A stretch of 64,000 nt of DNA from Pontibacter liquoris (GCF_022758235.1 NZ_JALEBG010000001.1:2604001-2668000), one strand, 5' to 3'; counted from the first letter of the stretch, positions 1 through 8,562 are shown. Notes: generated by a model not told the origin, from the sequence alone. Made by a program: numbers and translations.

Positions 1-954
1 AATGCCAAGCTCAAGCGTAGAAGTACAGGAAATACAGAAATTATGCCGCCTGTTATGCTTGGCAAAATGCTCAACATATTCTCGCACTTCCTTGTCTACT
101 GAGGAGTGGTGAGAAAAATAGTTGGGATGACCTCCTACTCGCTGGGAAATCTTCAGGAGTTTCACAGCAATCTCCTCGGCCCTGCCACGGCTATTGGGAA
201 AGATGAGGACTTTATGGTTCCAGGTCTGCGTATACAGGTCCTTAACCATCTCCAGCGGCAGTTCTTGAGTATCAGATTCAAAGTACCTAAAGCAGGTGGT
301 CATCTCCCTAGAAGACCTGTCCAACAGCACCTTGGTATTCACCTCATCCCCGGTAAATTTCTTTGCCTCCGAGTAGTCCCCTATCGTCGCAGAAAGACCG
401 ACTATGCGGAAGCTGGTTTTGTTGACAGCACCTAAACGGGCCAGCAACGACTTTAGGTGGATGCCTCGATCTGTGCCTAAAAAGGAGTGGATCTCATCAA
501 TGACAATATACTTCAGGTTCGAGAACAGGGCCTTTGCACTGTATGGTGCATTCACCAGCATGGCTTCTATGGATTCGGGCGTGATGAGCACAATCCCTTC
601 AGGCTTCTGCACCAGTTTCTTCTTTTCTGTACGGTTCGCCTCGCCATGCCACTTGGTTACTTTGACATCCAGGTTTTTGCAGAGCTCTTCCACCCGGTAA
701 AACTGATCGTTGATCAGGGCTATCAGCGGGGAAATGTAAAGCACCTGCACCCCTGTTTCCCGAAAATCAACCTTTGAGAGGATAGGCAGGAAAGCAGCCT
801 CAGTCTTTCCCGAGGCTGTCCTGGAAGCCAGAATAAAGTTGCTGTCACTGGAGAGGATGTGCTGTATAGCGGCTCCTTGAATCGGGCGCAAAGACTCCCA
901 ACGCTTATCCCGGATATAGCGTCGGATAGGTTCAGAAAGCAGCTGGTACGGCAT
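1..954 (-). CDS. Lhr-like DEAD/DEAH-box helicase, C-terminus cut by window edge
   Basis: This is the third gene of the TerB operon, and only the first 318 codons are in the window. The start ATG at 954-952 directly follows the TAA stop of the upstream ATPase (955-957), so the genes abut. The protein reads MPYQLLSEPIRRYI and shows superfamily 2 helicase motifs in order: a Q-like LRPIQ around residue 22, Walker A ASRTASGKTEAA around 43-54, ISPLIAL (motif Ia), ITPES, the DEIH box in YIVIDEIHSF, and motif III GLSATIGD. Helicase domain 2 begins with KVLIFPNSRGRAEE. The best family match from memory is the Lhr-like helicase called BrxHI in BREX contexts. The expected role is ATP-driven nucleic-acid translocation, working with the ATPase next door. 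Family assignment is firm for DEAD/DEAH helicase and inferred for BrxHI. Confidence 0.85.
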   Translation of the reverse strand, partial: MPYQLLSEPIRRYIRDKRWESLRPIQGAAIQHILSSDSNFILASRTASGKTEAAFLPILSKVDFRETGVQVLYISPLIALINDQFYRVEELCKNLDVKVTKWHGEANRTEKKKLVQKPEGIVLITPESIEAMLVNAPYSAKALFSNLKYIVIDEIHSFLGTDRGIHLKSLLARLGAVNKTSFRIVGLSATIGDYSEAKKFTGDEVNTKVLLDRSSREMTTCFRYFESDTQELPLEMVKDLYTQTWNHKVLIFPNSRGRAEEIAVKLLKISQRVGGHPNYFSHHSSVDKEVREYVEHFAKHNRRHNFCISCTSTLELGI

Positions 955-2280
955 TTATAATACCTCTATGCTATCTACCAGACTATCTACAGCAGATTCA
1001 TCCGGACGCTCGTCATGAATCTCTATATCTCCAAAAAGGTGTTGCTTGTCGATGCTTGGGTTCTGCCGGATAATACTCAGGATGTTGAGAAAATCGCGTA
1101 TCACCTCCCGGGGCGTGAGAAATTCGCTCGCACCGGGTTTGTTAAACATCTCTTCCATGAATTGGTGGATCTCCTCATCCGTGATGTCAAGCTGGGTTTT
1201 GTAGTTGAAGTCGAAAATAGCTTTTAGCTTTTTGAGCAACACAAAGATCTCGGTATGATTGAGTGGCATCAAGCGAATCACTGGCTGAGAGAAATCGCGC
1301 TCAGCTAGCGTCTCAAACTTATTTGTCTCCAACCTCGATTTAAGCGCATGATAGCTAAACAGCCCCCTTCGCTCATTTTCCAGCACCTCTTTGGTACCGG
1401 CGAAATTGATAAAGAAATTGCTCACTTTCCCCTGAAAGCAGTCGTTGTAGATGGCTAGCACTTTTTCATAGTTTTTCTCCCGCATCACGGAGGTGGAGAT
1501 TTTGTAGAGGTTGATGGCCTCATCGAGGTTAATCATAAAACCACTATAGCCCATGCTCACAAACAACTTACAGAAGTTCTTGAGCATGTCGTAATAATTG
1601 AGGTCATGGATTATCTCCCGCACCCCCAGGTCCTGACGAGCCTCGGTCTTAGTTCTGTATTCGCCCTTAAGCCACTTGAGTGCGTTCCTGCGTAGCTGTT
1701 CATTGTCACTGATGTAGCCTTCATAGTATTTCATCACCACCACACCAAAGTCAAACCCACCTACATCCGTTAGTTCATTGATCGTATTCATGATGCTGCG
1801 CTGAATCAAAGGCAGGTGCTGCTCCTCACGGATTTGAGTTAATGGAATGTTTTTATCTTGTGATGTTTTGGTGATAACCTGCTCAATCCATTTTTCCAGC
1901 AAAGTTGCCAGTGCCCCTCCTTCCGGTTTTGTCTGGATGGCAATGTTGTCCATGATTGCTGAATAAAGAGCCACTGCCTTTCCATCATTGGAGTAGAGCC
2001 TGTTATCCGGGGTAAAGTCAGCATTGGCTACGACAAACTTCTGCTTCAAGGCTACTGTATTAAGCAGATGCATCATAAAGGATTTGCCTGAGCCGAAATC
2101 ACCGATCCAGAACTTAACCATACTATGGCCATTTTTGACGTCTTCCAGTGATTTGATAAAGGCCTCAATTTCTGCCGACCTTCCTACAGTAATATGCTGC
2201 ACGCCTATCTTAGGCACCACGCCCCCGAGCAGAGAGTTAACAATGGCGGTGGCCTCTTTAGGTTTTATATTATCCATCAT
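955..2280 (-). CDS. BrxD-like (DUF2791) P-loop ATPase
   Basis: The 441-residue protein has a Walker A motif GDFGSGKS at residues 60-67 and a Walker B strand FMINLDEA at 248-255. It lacks transmembrane segments or a signal peptide, so it is cytosolic. The N-terminal AIVNSLLGGVVP, the GRSAEIEAF segment and the FWIGDFGSGKSF strand are typical of DUF2791, the BrxD family of ATP-binding proteins found in BREX and in Ter-linked gene sets. Its start codon overlaps the TerB gene stop in an ATGA tetranucleotide (2277-2280), and its stop abuts the helicase start, so the three are translationally coupled. A likely role is a regulatory or loading ATPase for the helicase. That pairing is known from BREX, and its use here is inferred. 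No other BREX gene is visible. Confidence 0.85.
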   Translation of the reverse strand: MMDNIKPKEATAIVNSLLGGVVPKIGVQHITVGRSAEIEAFIKSLEDVKNGHSMVKFWIGDFGSGKSFMMHLLNTVALKQKFVVANADFTPDNRLYSNDGKAVALYSAIMDNIAIQTKPEGGALATLLEKWIEQVITKTSQDKNIPLTQIREEQHLPLIQRSIMNTINELTDVGGFDFGVVVMKYYEGYISDNEQLRRNALKWLKGEYRTKTEARQDLGVREIIHDLNYYDMLKNFCKLFVSMGYSGFMINLDEAINLYKISTSVMREKNYEKVLAIYNDCFQGKVSNFFINFAGTKEVLENERRGLFSYHALKSRLETNKFETLAERDFSQPVIRLMPLNHTEIFVLLKKLKAIFDFNYKTQLDITDEEIHQFMEEMFNKPGASEFLTPREVIRDFLNILSIIRQNPSIDKQHLFGDIEIHDERPDESAVDSLVDSIEVL

Positions 2281-4451
2281 TTCTTTATGAGTTGTTGAAA
2301 GTAGTTTTCATAGATCGTGTAATGCTCCCCGTCTTCTTCAATGAGCACATCGTCCAGCTGATCATAGCAGCTTTCGTTGATGCTGTCAATGAGTTGGTTT
2401 TTTAGGAGACCATGAGCTCTGGAGAAACTTTCCACCTCCTGCTGGGCAAGGGAGAAAGTGCTGTTGGAGAAAAGCCGGAGCAATCCCCGTTGTACCTCAC
2501 TGAGCAGGAGACCGTCAACGAAATAGTCATCAGCTACACTTGCCTGCGGGATGAGGCGCTCGAAGGAGATTTCACCTTCCTGATCGATCTCGGCTTCTTC
2601 TACCGCTCCGGTAGCAGCATTCTCCTCTTCATCTTGCAGGTATTCGTTTAAGAGCTCCACTGTGCCCGAATGCTGCTGCTGCACTTTCTGGATAGCAGCT
2701 ATGTTGAGTTGTATCTTCTTTCGCTTGGGAACTTCGAATCGGGAGACAGCCTGCAGCGCCTTTTCCAAATCTCTGTCCTGGATCAGGCTACTGACTATCC
2801 GTTCGAATTCATGCAGCTGTTCCTCCGACCTGAAGAGGCTCTTCTTAATTGCTTTCGTCAGCTGCTTATTATTGAAGGTAACAGATTGTAGGTCATGATA
2901 GAGGTAGTACACATATAGGATCAGGGCTGCCTGACGGTCTGTCTTGGAAATAAACTTTGACGCTTCAAAGAATATGTTCTCCAAGGCAGGGTTCTTTTTG
3001 TTACGCTCACCTAACTGTTTAACCTGCTCGATGAATTGCTTGGGAGCAGCGCCGTAGGTTACACATAAAGCATCCAGGCGAGCCTTCCACCTGCTGGTAT
3101 TCTGCATATTGAGTTCCTGCTCAGTGGCTTCATCGGGCAGGCTGGCCTTGCTCAGTAATGCAGGGATAAACGAATTAAATCTTGAGAGGACTCTTCCCTC
3201 TAGCTCTGAAGCCACCTCAGATAAGGCGGTATAGGCCGTGTCAGTAGATAGCTTCCGCTTATGCTCATAGTGTTCCCGCAGAGCATTTTCGCAATGCTTG
3301 AAAATAAGGTTATACAGTTCATTGGTGGTGGACTCTATACTGTACTTATAGTTGTTGGAGTTCTTTCGGAATTTATAATATTTGCGGGCAACCACATCCG
3401 CAACAGCTTCCAGCTCTTTTCCCAGGGAAGTAGCCTCTTTCGTGAAACTTTTCTCCAACTCTACTATGGTAGCCAGAAACAGTTTAATTACTTGGTGGCA
3501 GCAAAACTCGATGTTGCAGAAGTTATTACTGGGACTCCAAAGCTTGTTGAGCAGTGCAACTTCATCATCCTGCAGATTCAACGTTGTTTTATACTTACTC
3601 CCCAGCCTCCAGTAGTCATAATCGTATCCGCTCTGGTAAGCATTATAGTACCTCCCTTGCAATCGCTCTACTCCCAGCCTGTCGCCTGCAGCTGCCATTT
3701 TCTGAATCAGAAAAGAGGTCGCGTAAGACCGGGTCTTTGGGTAATGTAGGCCTAGATTATCCAGCTCTTTTTCCAGCCTGATGAGATCCTTATGCCTTTC
3801 ATACTCATTATTCAATAAATCAAAAAGCAGGATAAAGGCATAGTTGGTATTGCCTTCCAGATTCAGATAAGTACCGTTAAAGAAAGCGCTTTTAAAGTAC
3901 CTGTAAAACCGTATTTGCTCCGATGTGGCACTATTTATTTCTGAGTAGGAATACACATATTGGTGCCGCCAGTAAGGAACAAGTATCTTGTCCTCTTTTA
4001 TGGCTACTGGCACCTGTTGGGGCTGGGGCTCTGGAGCCTGTGCTACTTGTTGAGGCCAAGCTGACGTGGATGACGCAGGTGCCTGCACAGGTGCAGGAGC
4101 TAACTTGAACGATTGCCCTGTCACATCCAAAATCGAGTTATCTTCTGCAGCAGTTGTCCTTACCTCAGTAGCACGGTATTCAGCAGCTCTGTGTACGGGC
4201 TGATGATTAAATGCTTGCTTTACGTCTTTTTTAGTGAAAAGCGATGGAGGAACATGAACTGGTAGAATTTGTGGAGAAATTTTGTGCCTATTTCTTTGGA
4301 AAATAGCAACCGATACAGGAGGCAGCAACAACAACCCAAGAGCTAAAACAAAGAAGGCAAAACCAGTGTCCCCGTTCGCAAAACCACCAAGAGAAGTAAA
4401 ACAGAAAAATAATCCAAAGAACCAACGAATGATATTACCTAAAATCTTCAT
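2277..4451 (-). CDS. Membrane-anchored TerB-N/TerB-C domain protein
   Basis: This 724-residue protein is the first gene of the minus-strand operon. Residues about 5-27 and 30-51 form two hydrophobic helices that should anchor it in the inner membrane. A proline/alanine/glutamine-rich linker follows (about 95-150), then a TerB-N domain (from about 155, with WRHQYVYSYSEI and RFYRYFKSAFFNGTYL) and, after a long helical middle, a TerB-C domain over the last 130 residues. TerB-N/TerB-C proteins were linked computationally to tellurite-type stress and defence gene sets that contain ATPases and helicases. The gene overlaps the BrxD-like gene by 4 bases. The start ATG at 4451 has no clear Shine-Dalgarno. 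The function of the assembly is unproven, and sensing at the membrane is an inference from the two helices. Confidence 0.85.
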   Translation of the reverse strand: MKILGNIIRWFFGLFFCFTSLGGFANGDTGFAFFVLALGLLLLPPVSVAIFQRNRHKISPQILPVHVPPSLFTKKDVKQAFNHQPVHRAAEYRATEVRTTAAEDNSILDVTGQSFKLAPAPVQAPASSTSAWPQQVAQAPEPQPQQVPVAIKEDKILVPYWRHQYVYSYSEINSATSEQIRFYRYFKSAFFNGTYLNLEGNTNYAFILLFDLLNNEYERHKDLIRLEKELDNLGLHYPKTRSYATSFLIQKMAAAGDRLGVERLQGRYYNAYQSGYDYDYWRLGSKYKTTLNLQDDEVALLNKLWSPSNNFCNIEFCCHQVIKLFLATIVELEKSFTKEATSLGKELEAVADVVARKYYKFRKNSNNYKYSIESTTNELYNLIFKHCENALREHYEHKRKLSTDTAYTALSEVASELEGRVLSRFNSFIPALLSKASLPDEATEQELNMQNTSRWKARLDALCVTYGAAPKQFIEQVKQLGERNKKNPALENIFFEASKFISKTDRQAALILYVYYLYHDLQSVTFNNKQLTKAIKKSLFRSEEQLHEFERIVSSLIQDRDLEKALQAVSRFEVPKRKKIQLNIAAIQKVQQQHSGTVELLNEYLQDEEENAATGAVEEAEIDQEGEISFERLIPQASVADDYFVDGLLLSEVQRGLLRLFSNSTFSLAQQEVESFSRAHGLLKNQLIDSINESCYDQLDDVLIEEDGEHYTIYENYFQQLIKK

Positions 4452-4925
4452 GTATTGTATTACTTGTTAAAAGAAACCAAAGTGCAGCAATACAATTTAA
4501 TAAAAATATATTAATAAACCATATTGTCATTAAACTGGAAAAAAGAAATTTTACAAGAAGAGATAAGGCTTTTACCAGCTTTATCTCTAAAGATTGCGCC
4601 CTTGGCTTTCTGTGGGAGGTTACAGTACAGGTCGGAAGATGATTTTATTTAGTTAGTCAGTAAGTGCTATACTGATAACAAACGTAAGTCCAACAACTGA
4701 CTTGGAAAAATTTCAAAAGCTATAGCCAACGTCATCAGCATTATGATGGTGAAAATATGATTACCGTACTGGATATGCTGTACCTGGGACCGTTTCAAAC
4801 AAGTCTTAAAGGCAACTAAGACACACCAACTTCCACTTTCCAAGCAGCAAAGTTTGTTAGATGAAGCTGTGCAGCTTTAGGGTTACGTAGACAAACTCCG
4901 AACAGAGTGCGAAAAAAACAATTGA
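4452..4925. other. Intergenic region with decayed coding debris
   Basis: This AT-rich leader of the TerB operon holds an 8-bp inverted repeat (AGAGATAA 4559-4566 with TTATCTCT 4581-4588, 14-nt loop). Between about 4816 and 4925 the plus strand reads like a C-terminal coding fragment (HQLPLSKQQSLLDEAVQL, in-frame TAG, GYVDKLRTECEKNN, TGA). I do not recognise the parent protein, but the polar helical reading frame on both sides of the stop suggests a gene relic. Confidence 0.35.
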
Positions 4926-5168
4926 TTAAAAGCGGGTAGACTCCTCTGGTACATCAAAGTTAACCAACTCTGGGAGCGACACCCGCAACGCGCGGGAGAT
5001 GGATATGAGCACGTCCAGAGTGGCGGAGAACTTGGCATTCTCCGTCCGCTGCACTGTCAGCTTGGACACATCAGCCAGATCCGCCAACTCTTGCTGGCTT
5101 AGGCCACGCTCCTCCCTTAGCCTTCGGAGGTGCAACCCAAATGCCTGTATGCCTGACGGATTTTTCAC
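4926..5168 (-). CDS. XRE-family helix-turn-helix regulator
   Basis: The 80-residue protein is almost entirely one HTH_3 domain: FGLHLRRLREERGLSQQEL at about 10-28, then LADVSKLTVQRTENAKF for the recognition helix region, and LISISRALRVSLPEL closing the fold. This is the lambda-Cro-like DNA-binding fold without an effector domain. It lies between the TerB operon and the hypothetical gene at 5295, transcribed in the same direction as the TerB operon. Its upstream region (5169-5294) contains the palindromes CATATATG (5207-5214) and CATATG (5219-5224 area), which are possible operators. It could repress itself, the divergent gene at 5295, or the defence operon. Domain call is firm and targets are unknown. 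Confidence 0.85.
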   Translation of the reverse strand: MKNPSGIQAFGLHLRRLREERGLSQQELADLADVSKLTVQRTENAKFSATLDVLISISRALRVSLPELVNFDVPEESTRF

Positions 5169-5294
5169 GCCGCTAAAGTGAGGCAGAATATTTTGTGTTA
5201 TGGTATCATATATGTATCCATATGTCTATATTTGTTCTCTCCCCGATACCATCCAACCAGGGGTGCCTGTCAGGTAATTTAATAAACAGATCAT

Positions 5295-5792
5295 ATGCAA
5301 AATGTAAAATCTAATTTCAAGAGCGCCGAAGTGTTTGTCGGCGACGGAAAATTCTACCCGGTCCACCTGTCCAGCAGGGAGATAGAGGACATCATCAGCA
5401 ATATGCTGCAGCTGGTGAACTGCTACGGCCGTGAAAATGTGAAAGCCTACTTCCGCAAGGACAAAGGCGGCAAAGGCATCGACATCCGCATTGATATCCT
5501 GAGTGTTGAGGAGACGGCACCGGAGCTGAGCCGGGAGCGGCGCTACTCCTTCGGCATCAACGCCAACTGGGATGTGGTGGATTTATTCGACCACTGGCTG
5601 TTTTATGCCTCTGACGAACAGGGCAACCTGGTGGTGAACACCTCCTGCGAAGAGCTGCTGCTGCGTCCGGATTTCGGGATCGAAGATATCCTGCAGTACC
5701 GTAAAGAGGGAGGCAGAACGCCGGTGCAGAATCCTTACCTGGAGAACGAAGCGTGGGTTTGCCTCATTCCTGCTGTCATTAAAGAAGCATAA
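5295..5792 (+). CDS. Hypothetical protein
   Basis: The 165-residue protein has no recognised domain. It is soluble, acidic and of mixed alpha/beta character, with ISNMLQLVNCYGRENVKAYF near residue 35 and aromatic-rich stretches (WDVVDLFDHWLFYASDEQG, about 90-108). Codon use is like a normal expressed gene and the frame is well conserved in composition, so it is probably real. It is divergent from the XRE regulator gene and followed 45 bases later by a small membrane protein gene, so the two may form an operon. No toxin, antitoxin or defence motif is evident. Confidence 0.65.
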   Translation: MQNVKSNFKSAEVFVGDGKFYPVHLSSREIEDIISNMLQLVNCYGRENVKAYFRKDKGGKGIDIRIDILSVEETAPELSRERRYSFGINANWDVVDLFDHWLFYASDEQGNLVVNTSCEELLLRPDFGIEDILQYRKEGGRTPVQNPYLENEAWVCLIPAVIKEA

Positions 5793-5837
5793 GGCCATTC
5801 GTTTACATCAAACAAAGTCCTTTTAACATTACCGCTT

Positions 5838-6089
5838 ATGTGGAAATTCTTCCTTGTCGCTGCCCTGGTGGCGGCTTACAGGCTCTGGCAGGCCGATCAG
5901 ATGGTCATGGCCGGTATAGCCGCATTCTCTGCCCTGATGGTGTTCTGGTCTGCCGGTGTGATAGATAATTACGCCAGGGCCTCGGGCAACTACTGGGAGA
6001 CAGGCTCTGTGGTAGAGTCTGTGGTCGTGGCCGTGAACTTTCTCTTCACCATGTCCTCGCTCGGGCTGCTGATCTACTCGTTCTTTTAA
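5838..6089 (+). CDS. Small membrane protein, unknown function
   Basis: The 83-residue protein is mostly hydrophobic. Likely helices lie at about 2-15, 22-42 and 61-82, separated by the polar loop NYARASGNYWETG. It has no cleavable signal or lipobox. It follows the hypothetical gene at 5295 by 45 bases and is closed by a strong hairpin at 6094-6150, so it is probably the last gene of a two-gene unit. I do not recognise the family. Confidence 0.6.
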   Translation: MWKFFLVAALVAAYRLWQADQMVMAGIAAFSALMVFWSAGVIDNYARASGNYWETGSVVESVVVAVNFLFTMSSLGLLIYSFF

Positions 6090-6093
6090 CGGT

Positions 6094-6150
6094 GTACAAT
6101 GACCTTTGCCCGACACGGTCATCAGGCCTGCGTCGGGCAAAGCGTTGTAC
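6094..6150 (+). terminator. Long interrupted hairpin after the 5838-6089 gene
   Basis: The arms are GTACAA plus CTTTGCCCGAC (6094-6099 and 6104-6114) and GTCGGGCAAAG plus TTGTAC (6132-6142 and 6145-6150). A 4/2-nt internal loop separates the two stem parts. There is no T-tract, so it may work as a structured end or be a mobile palindrome. Confidence 0.6.
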
Positions 6151-6832
6151 TGTAAGGAATAGACCTGTATAAAAACAGGGTATACTCTAGCCTTCGCCCT
6201 AACCAATGTCAACATGAACAAGACGGGCTACTCCTTTCACAACTACCTAATTTGTGCTTCTGCCAGCGTATAGGGCAGGTACATTAGTTTCAGTTCTGAC
6301 TGCACTTTCCGTTTCCATTCCGGTTCGGGCAGGTCGGGAAACTTACCATGGTCAGCAGTAATCTTGATCTGCTGGAAACAGACCCACCCGGTCTACCAAA
6401 AGCGTTTCCATCTGCCAAGGACACCCCCACCCTTGTATCAAGAGGCCCTTAAACAGAAGCCTGAAAATTTTTTGGGATTTTTTCTATCGGAACCAGCTCT
6501 GCTGCTTGCAGATAACAGCATTATGGATTAAAACATAAGGATAAAGGCGGCATTGAGCAGGACACTTTCCTGTGTTATCAGTAGAAGCAATCGCTCCAGC
6601 CAACCTGTTGGGACACTGCCGTGGGCGCGTCTCTGTCGAGCCGCAACTCTTTATCTCACTTCTTTTTATAATACCTGCCACAACACCAGGTTCTCCTCTG
6701 CCGGTTCACCAGCTTATCTGCTGCAGGGCTTCTCCCCTTATACCCTCTCCTCTTATATCTATATCCATTCCCTTCTCCTCTACCTCCTTCTCTCCCCTTC
6801 CCTCCCCCTCTTATGTGGTCTCTTTTTTTAAA

Positions 6833-7024
6833 ATGAAGATGAGATATCACCTGCTTTTAGGGAGGCTTGCCCAGGAACAAATGGGCGTGGCAGGTAACCA
6901 GTTTCCTCTACCAGGCCTGTTGGCTGATCCTAACGGACATACACTCTCTACCAAGGCACAGAGTATAGGATTTGTCAGAGGATACCCTGTGTTTGGTCAT
7001 GGCGTCCGCCTGCCATCAGGATAG
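6833..7024 (+). CDS. Short hypothetical frame, possibly a relic
   Basis: Translation from the ATG at 6833 gives 63 residues beginning MKMRYHLLLGRLAQEQMGVA and ending VFGHGVRLPSG. Composition is protein-like, but no family is recognised and the frame begins straight after the pyrimidine tract without a ribosome-binding site. It may be the surviving tail of a larger gene. Low confidence. Confidence 0.25.
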   Translation: MKMRYHLLLGRLAQEQMGVAGNQFPLPGLLADPNGHTLSTKAQSIGFVRGYPVFGHGVRLPSG

Positions 7025-7078
7025 CCCTTGTTACACTTCTATAATATTGCGGCCTCCAACCGGTGTAAGAGTGGGGAA

Positions 7079-7258
7079 ATGGAAAATCCCAGAGGGGAGA
7101 TGTGGGAGTACCTGCACCGGTGTCAGGAAACAGAACAGGCATGCCTACTGTGGCAGCAGCGCTATGAGGCTCTTTCAGGTCAGTACAGCTATACCCGAAA
7201 GCAACACCGCAGCAAAAGAGTTACTGTTGCAAACCAATTTCACCTCTTCAATGAATAG
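7079..7258 (+). CDS. Short helical hypothetical protein
   Basis: The frame from the ATG at 7079 encodes 59 residues, MENPRGEMWEYLHRCQETEQ followed by a helical segment with LLWQQRYEAL, ending NQFHLFNE. The heptad-like spacing is consistent with a short coiled coil. It lies 55 bases after the preceding short frame. No family is recognised, and it may be a real small gene or the end of a decayed one. Confidence 0.3.
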   Translation: MENPRGEMWEYLHRCQETEQACLLWQQRYEALSGQYSYTRKQHRSKRVTVANQFHLFNE

Positions 7259-7585
7259 CACTCCACAGACTACCAGCAGCCCATAATAGCTTTAGCTTAA
7301 CCCTGTCTGGTAAAATAGTAACCAACGGCAACAAAAGGAAAAGAAGTTGTCCCTGGAGTATGGAGTGAATGCTGTCTGAAGCATGTTATGCTAGTGTATC
7401 ATTCATAACAAAATCAACCAATCACACCATGAAACAAGAACTATTACATCAGATCCATGTCGACATCGCTCTGCATCGTGGAAGTAGAAATTTACCAGCA
7501 TGCTGATTAGCAAAGAAATCCACTACTACTATACATTAATTTTATACTCAATAACAAACAACCAAAACAATAAGCAAATTAGACC

Positions 7586-8488
7586 ATGGAAAACTTGGTA
7601 AGAGAAAAACAAGTGAAGTTGGCAGAGGAACTGCTGGGGGTCAAATTTCCTGATAGCTACCGGGCAAGCCTGCTCAGGGACAGCGCCGAAATCGTAAAAT
7701 CCAATCTGAGTGAGTGGGTGGTGTTCCCTATACCGGGTGAAATACGGCGCGGGCAGGAAGGCCATCTGTACAAGGAACTGATAACAGAAAATGAAGATGC
7801 CCGAAGGTGGGACAACTTTCCGAATGGTGCCCTTGCCATCGCCGGGAATGATTGCGGCGACTACCTGGTCCTGCTGCCTTCAGGTGAAGGTTCTAATGAA
7901 CTTTCCGACAACGTCCACTACTGGTGGCATTCAACCGGCGATGTCTTCCCATTAGGCAGGACAATAGAGAACATCCGGTTCATTAATGAGGGGAGTATCT
8001 GGAGCGGCAACCTCATCAGCATGGTCAAGCAAGCTGAGAACAAGGAATTAATGGGTGAAATGCTTGTGGGCGTAACAGAATATGTCCTGAAAATCAAGTT
8101 TCCTGCCATCTATACAAACCTTCTGTTGAGTGACAAATACGAAGATCATTATACTTTTTGGGACATCTACCCGGAAGTTAAGCTGATCGCTTGCGAGTTC
8201 AGTGAGGATGAGGAGGAACCGGACGGCCTGGCTCTGATCGAGTTTATCCAGAAGATGACCCTGGAAGCCATAAAGAAATGGGAGGATTTTCCGGAAGACG
8301 GACTGGTCATAGCCAAAAACGGGCTTGGCGACGTACTTGTTCTGCTGCCTAGCGACCTGAACAGCGAGGATGTGCTGGAGTACGAGGAGAGGATCTACCT
8401 ATTCGACCACTCTGATTCTAAACTCTATATCCTGGCAAACACACTGGAGGAATTCAAGGCGTATCACAACATTGAACTGGAGGCATAA
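7586..8488 (+). CDS. Tandem SUKH (SMI1/KNR4) domain protein, putative immunity protein
   Basis: The 300-residue protein contains two copies of the SUKH fold. Repeat 1 (about 1-140) has LLGVKFPDSY and the signature WDNFPNGALAIAGNDCGDYL. Repeat 2 (about 150-300) has VLKIKFPAIY and WEDFPEDGLVIAKNGLGDVL, so the halves are clear diverged duplicates. SUKH proteins are cytosolic and usually act as immunity proteins against nuclease toxins of contact-dependent or polymorphic toxin systems. No toxin gene is next to it, so it is an orphan, as often seen in immunity arrays. It begins at ATG 7586 and is followed by a 13-bp hairpin. Its position in a defence island fits a protective role, which is inferred. 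Confidence 0.85.
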   Translation: MENLVREKQVKLAEELLGVKFPDSYRASLLRDSAEIVKSNLSEWVVFPIPGEIRRGQEGHLYKELITENEDARRWDNFPNGALAIAGNDCGDYLVLLPSGEGSNELSDNVHYWWHSTGDVFPLGRTIENIRFINEGSIWSGNLISMVKQAENKELMGEMLVGVTEYVLKIKFPAIYTNLLLSDKYEDHYTFWDIYPEVKLIACEFSEDEEEPDGLALIEFIQKMTLEAIKKWEDFPEDGLVIAKNGLGDVLVLLPSDLNSEDVLEYEERIYLFDHSDSKLYILANTLEEFKAYHNIELEA

Positions 8489-8506
8489 TGTAGTGAAACC
8501 TTGACT

Positions 8507-8556
8507 CATAACACCCTTGGTCACGTTGTATTCAGGTATTGGTCAAGGGTGTTATG
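8507..8556 (+). terminator. 13-bp perfect hairpin after the SUKH gene
   Basis: CATAACACCCTTG (8507-8519) pairs with CAAGGGTGTTATG (8544-8556) across a 24-nt loop. It starts 18 bases after the SUKH stop codon. It lacks a T-tract. The rtcB relic begins within about 10 bases of its right arm, so it marks a junction between two DNA segments. Confidence 0.6.
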
Positions 8557-8562
8557 GGATCA

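Larger units (their letters stand above)
6151..7585. other. Gene-poor stretch with coding relics and a pyrimidine tract
   Basis: About 6246-6375 read on the minus strand gives a coding-like C-terminal fragment (QIKITADHGKFPDLPEPEW, then a segment ending YLPYTLAEAQIR and TAG) of a protein I do not recognise. About 6723-6828 on the plus strand is almost pure C/T. Two short plus-strand frames follow and are listed separately. I see no insertion sequence or RNA gene here. The region looks like decayed accessory DNA. Confidence 0.4.

Noticed and set aside
6572..7024. A 150-codon plus-strand reading
   Set aside because: Its first half is encoded by the pyrimidine tract (Ser/Pro/Leu runs) and has no ribosome-binding site; only the part from 6833 has protein-like character.
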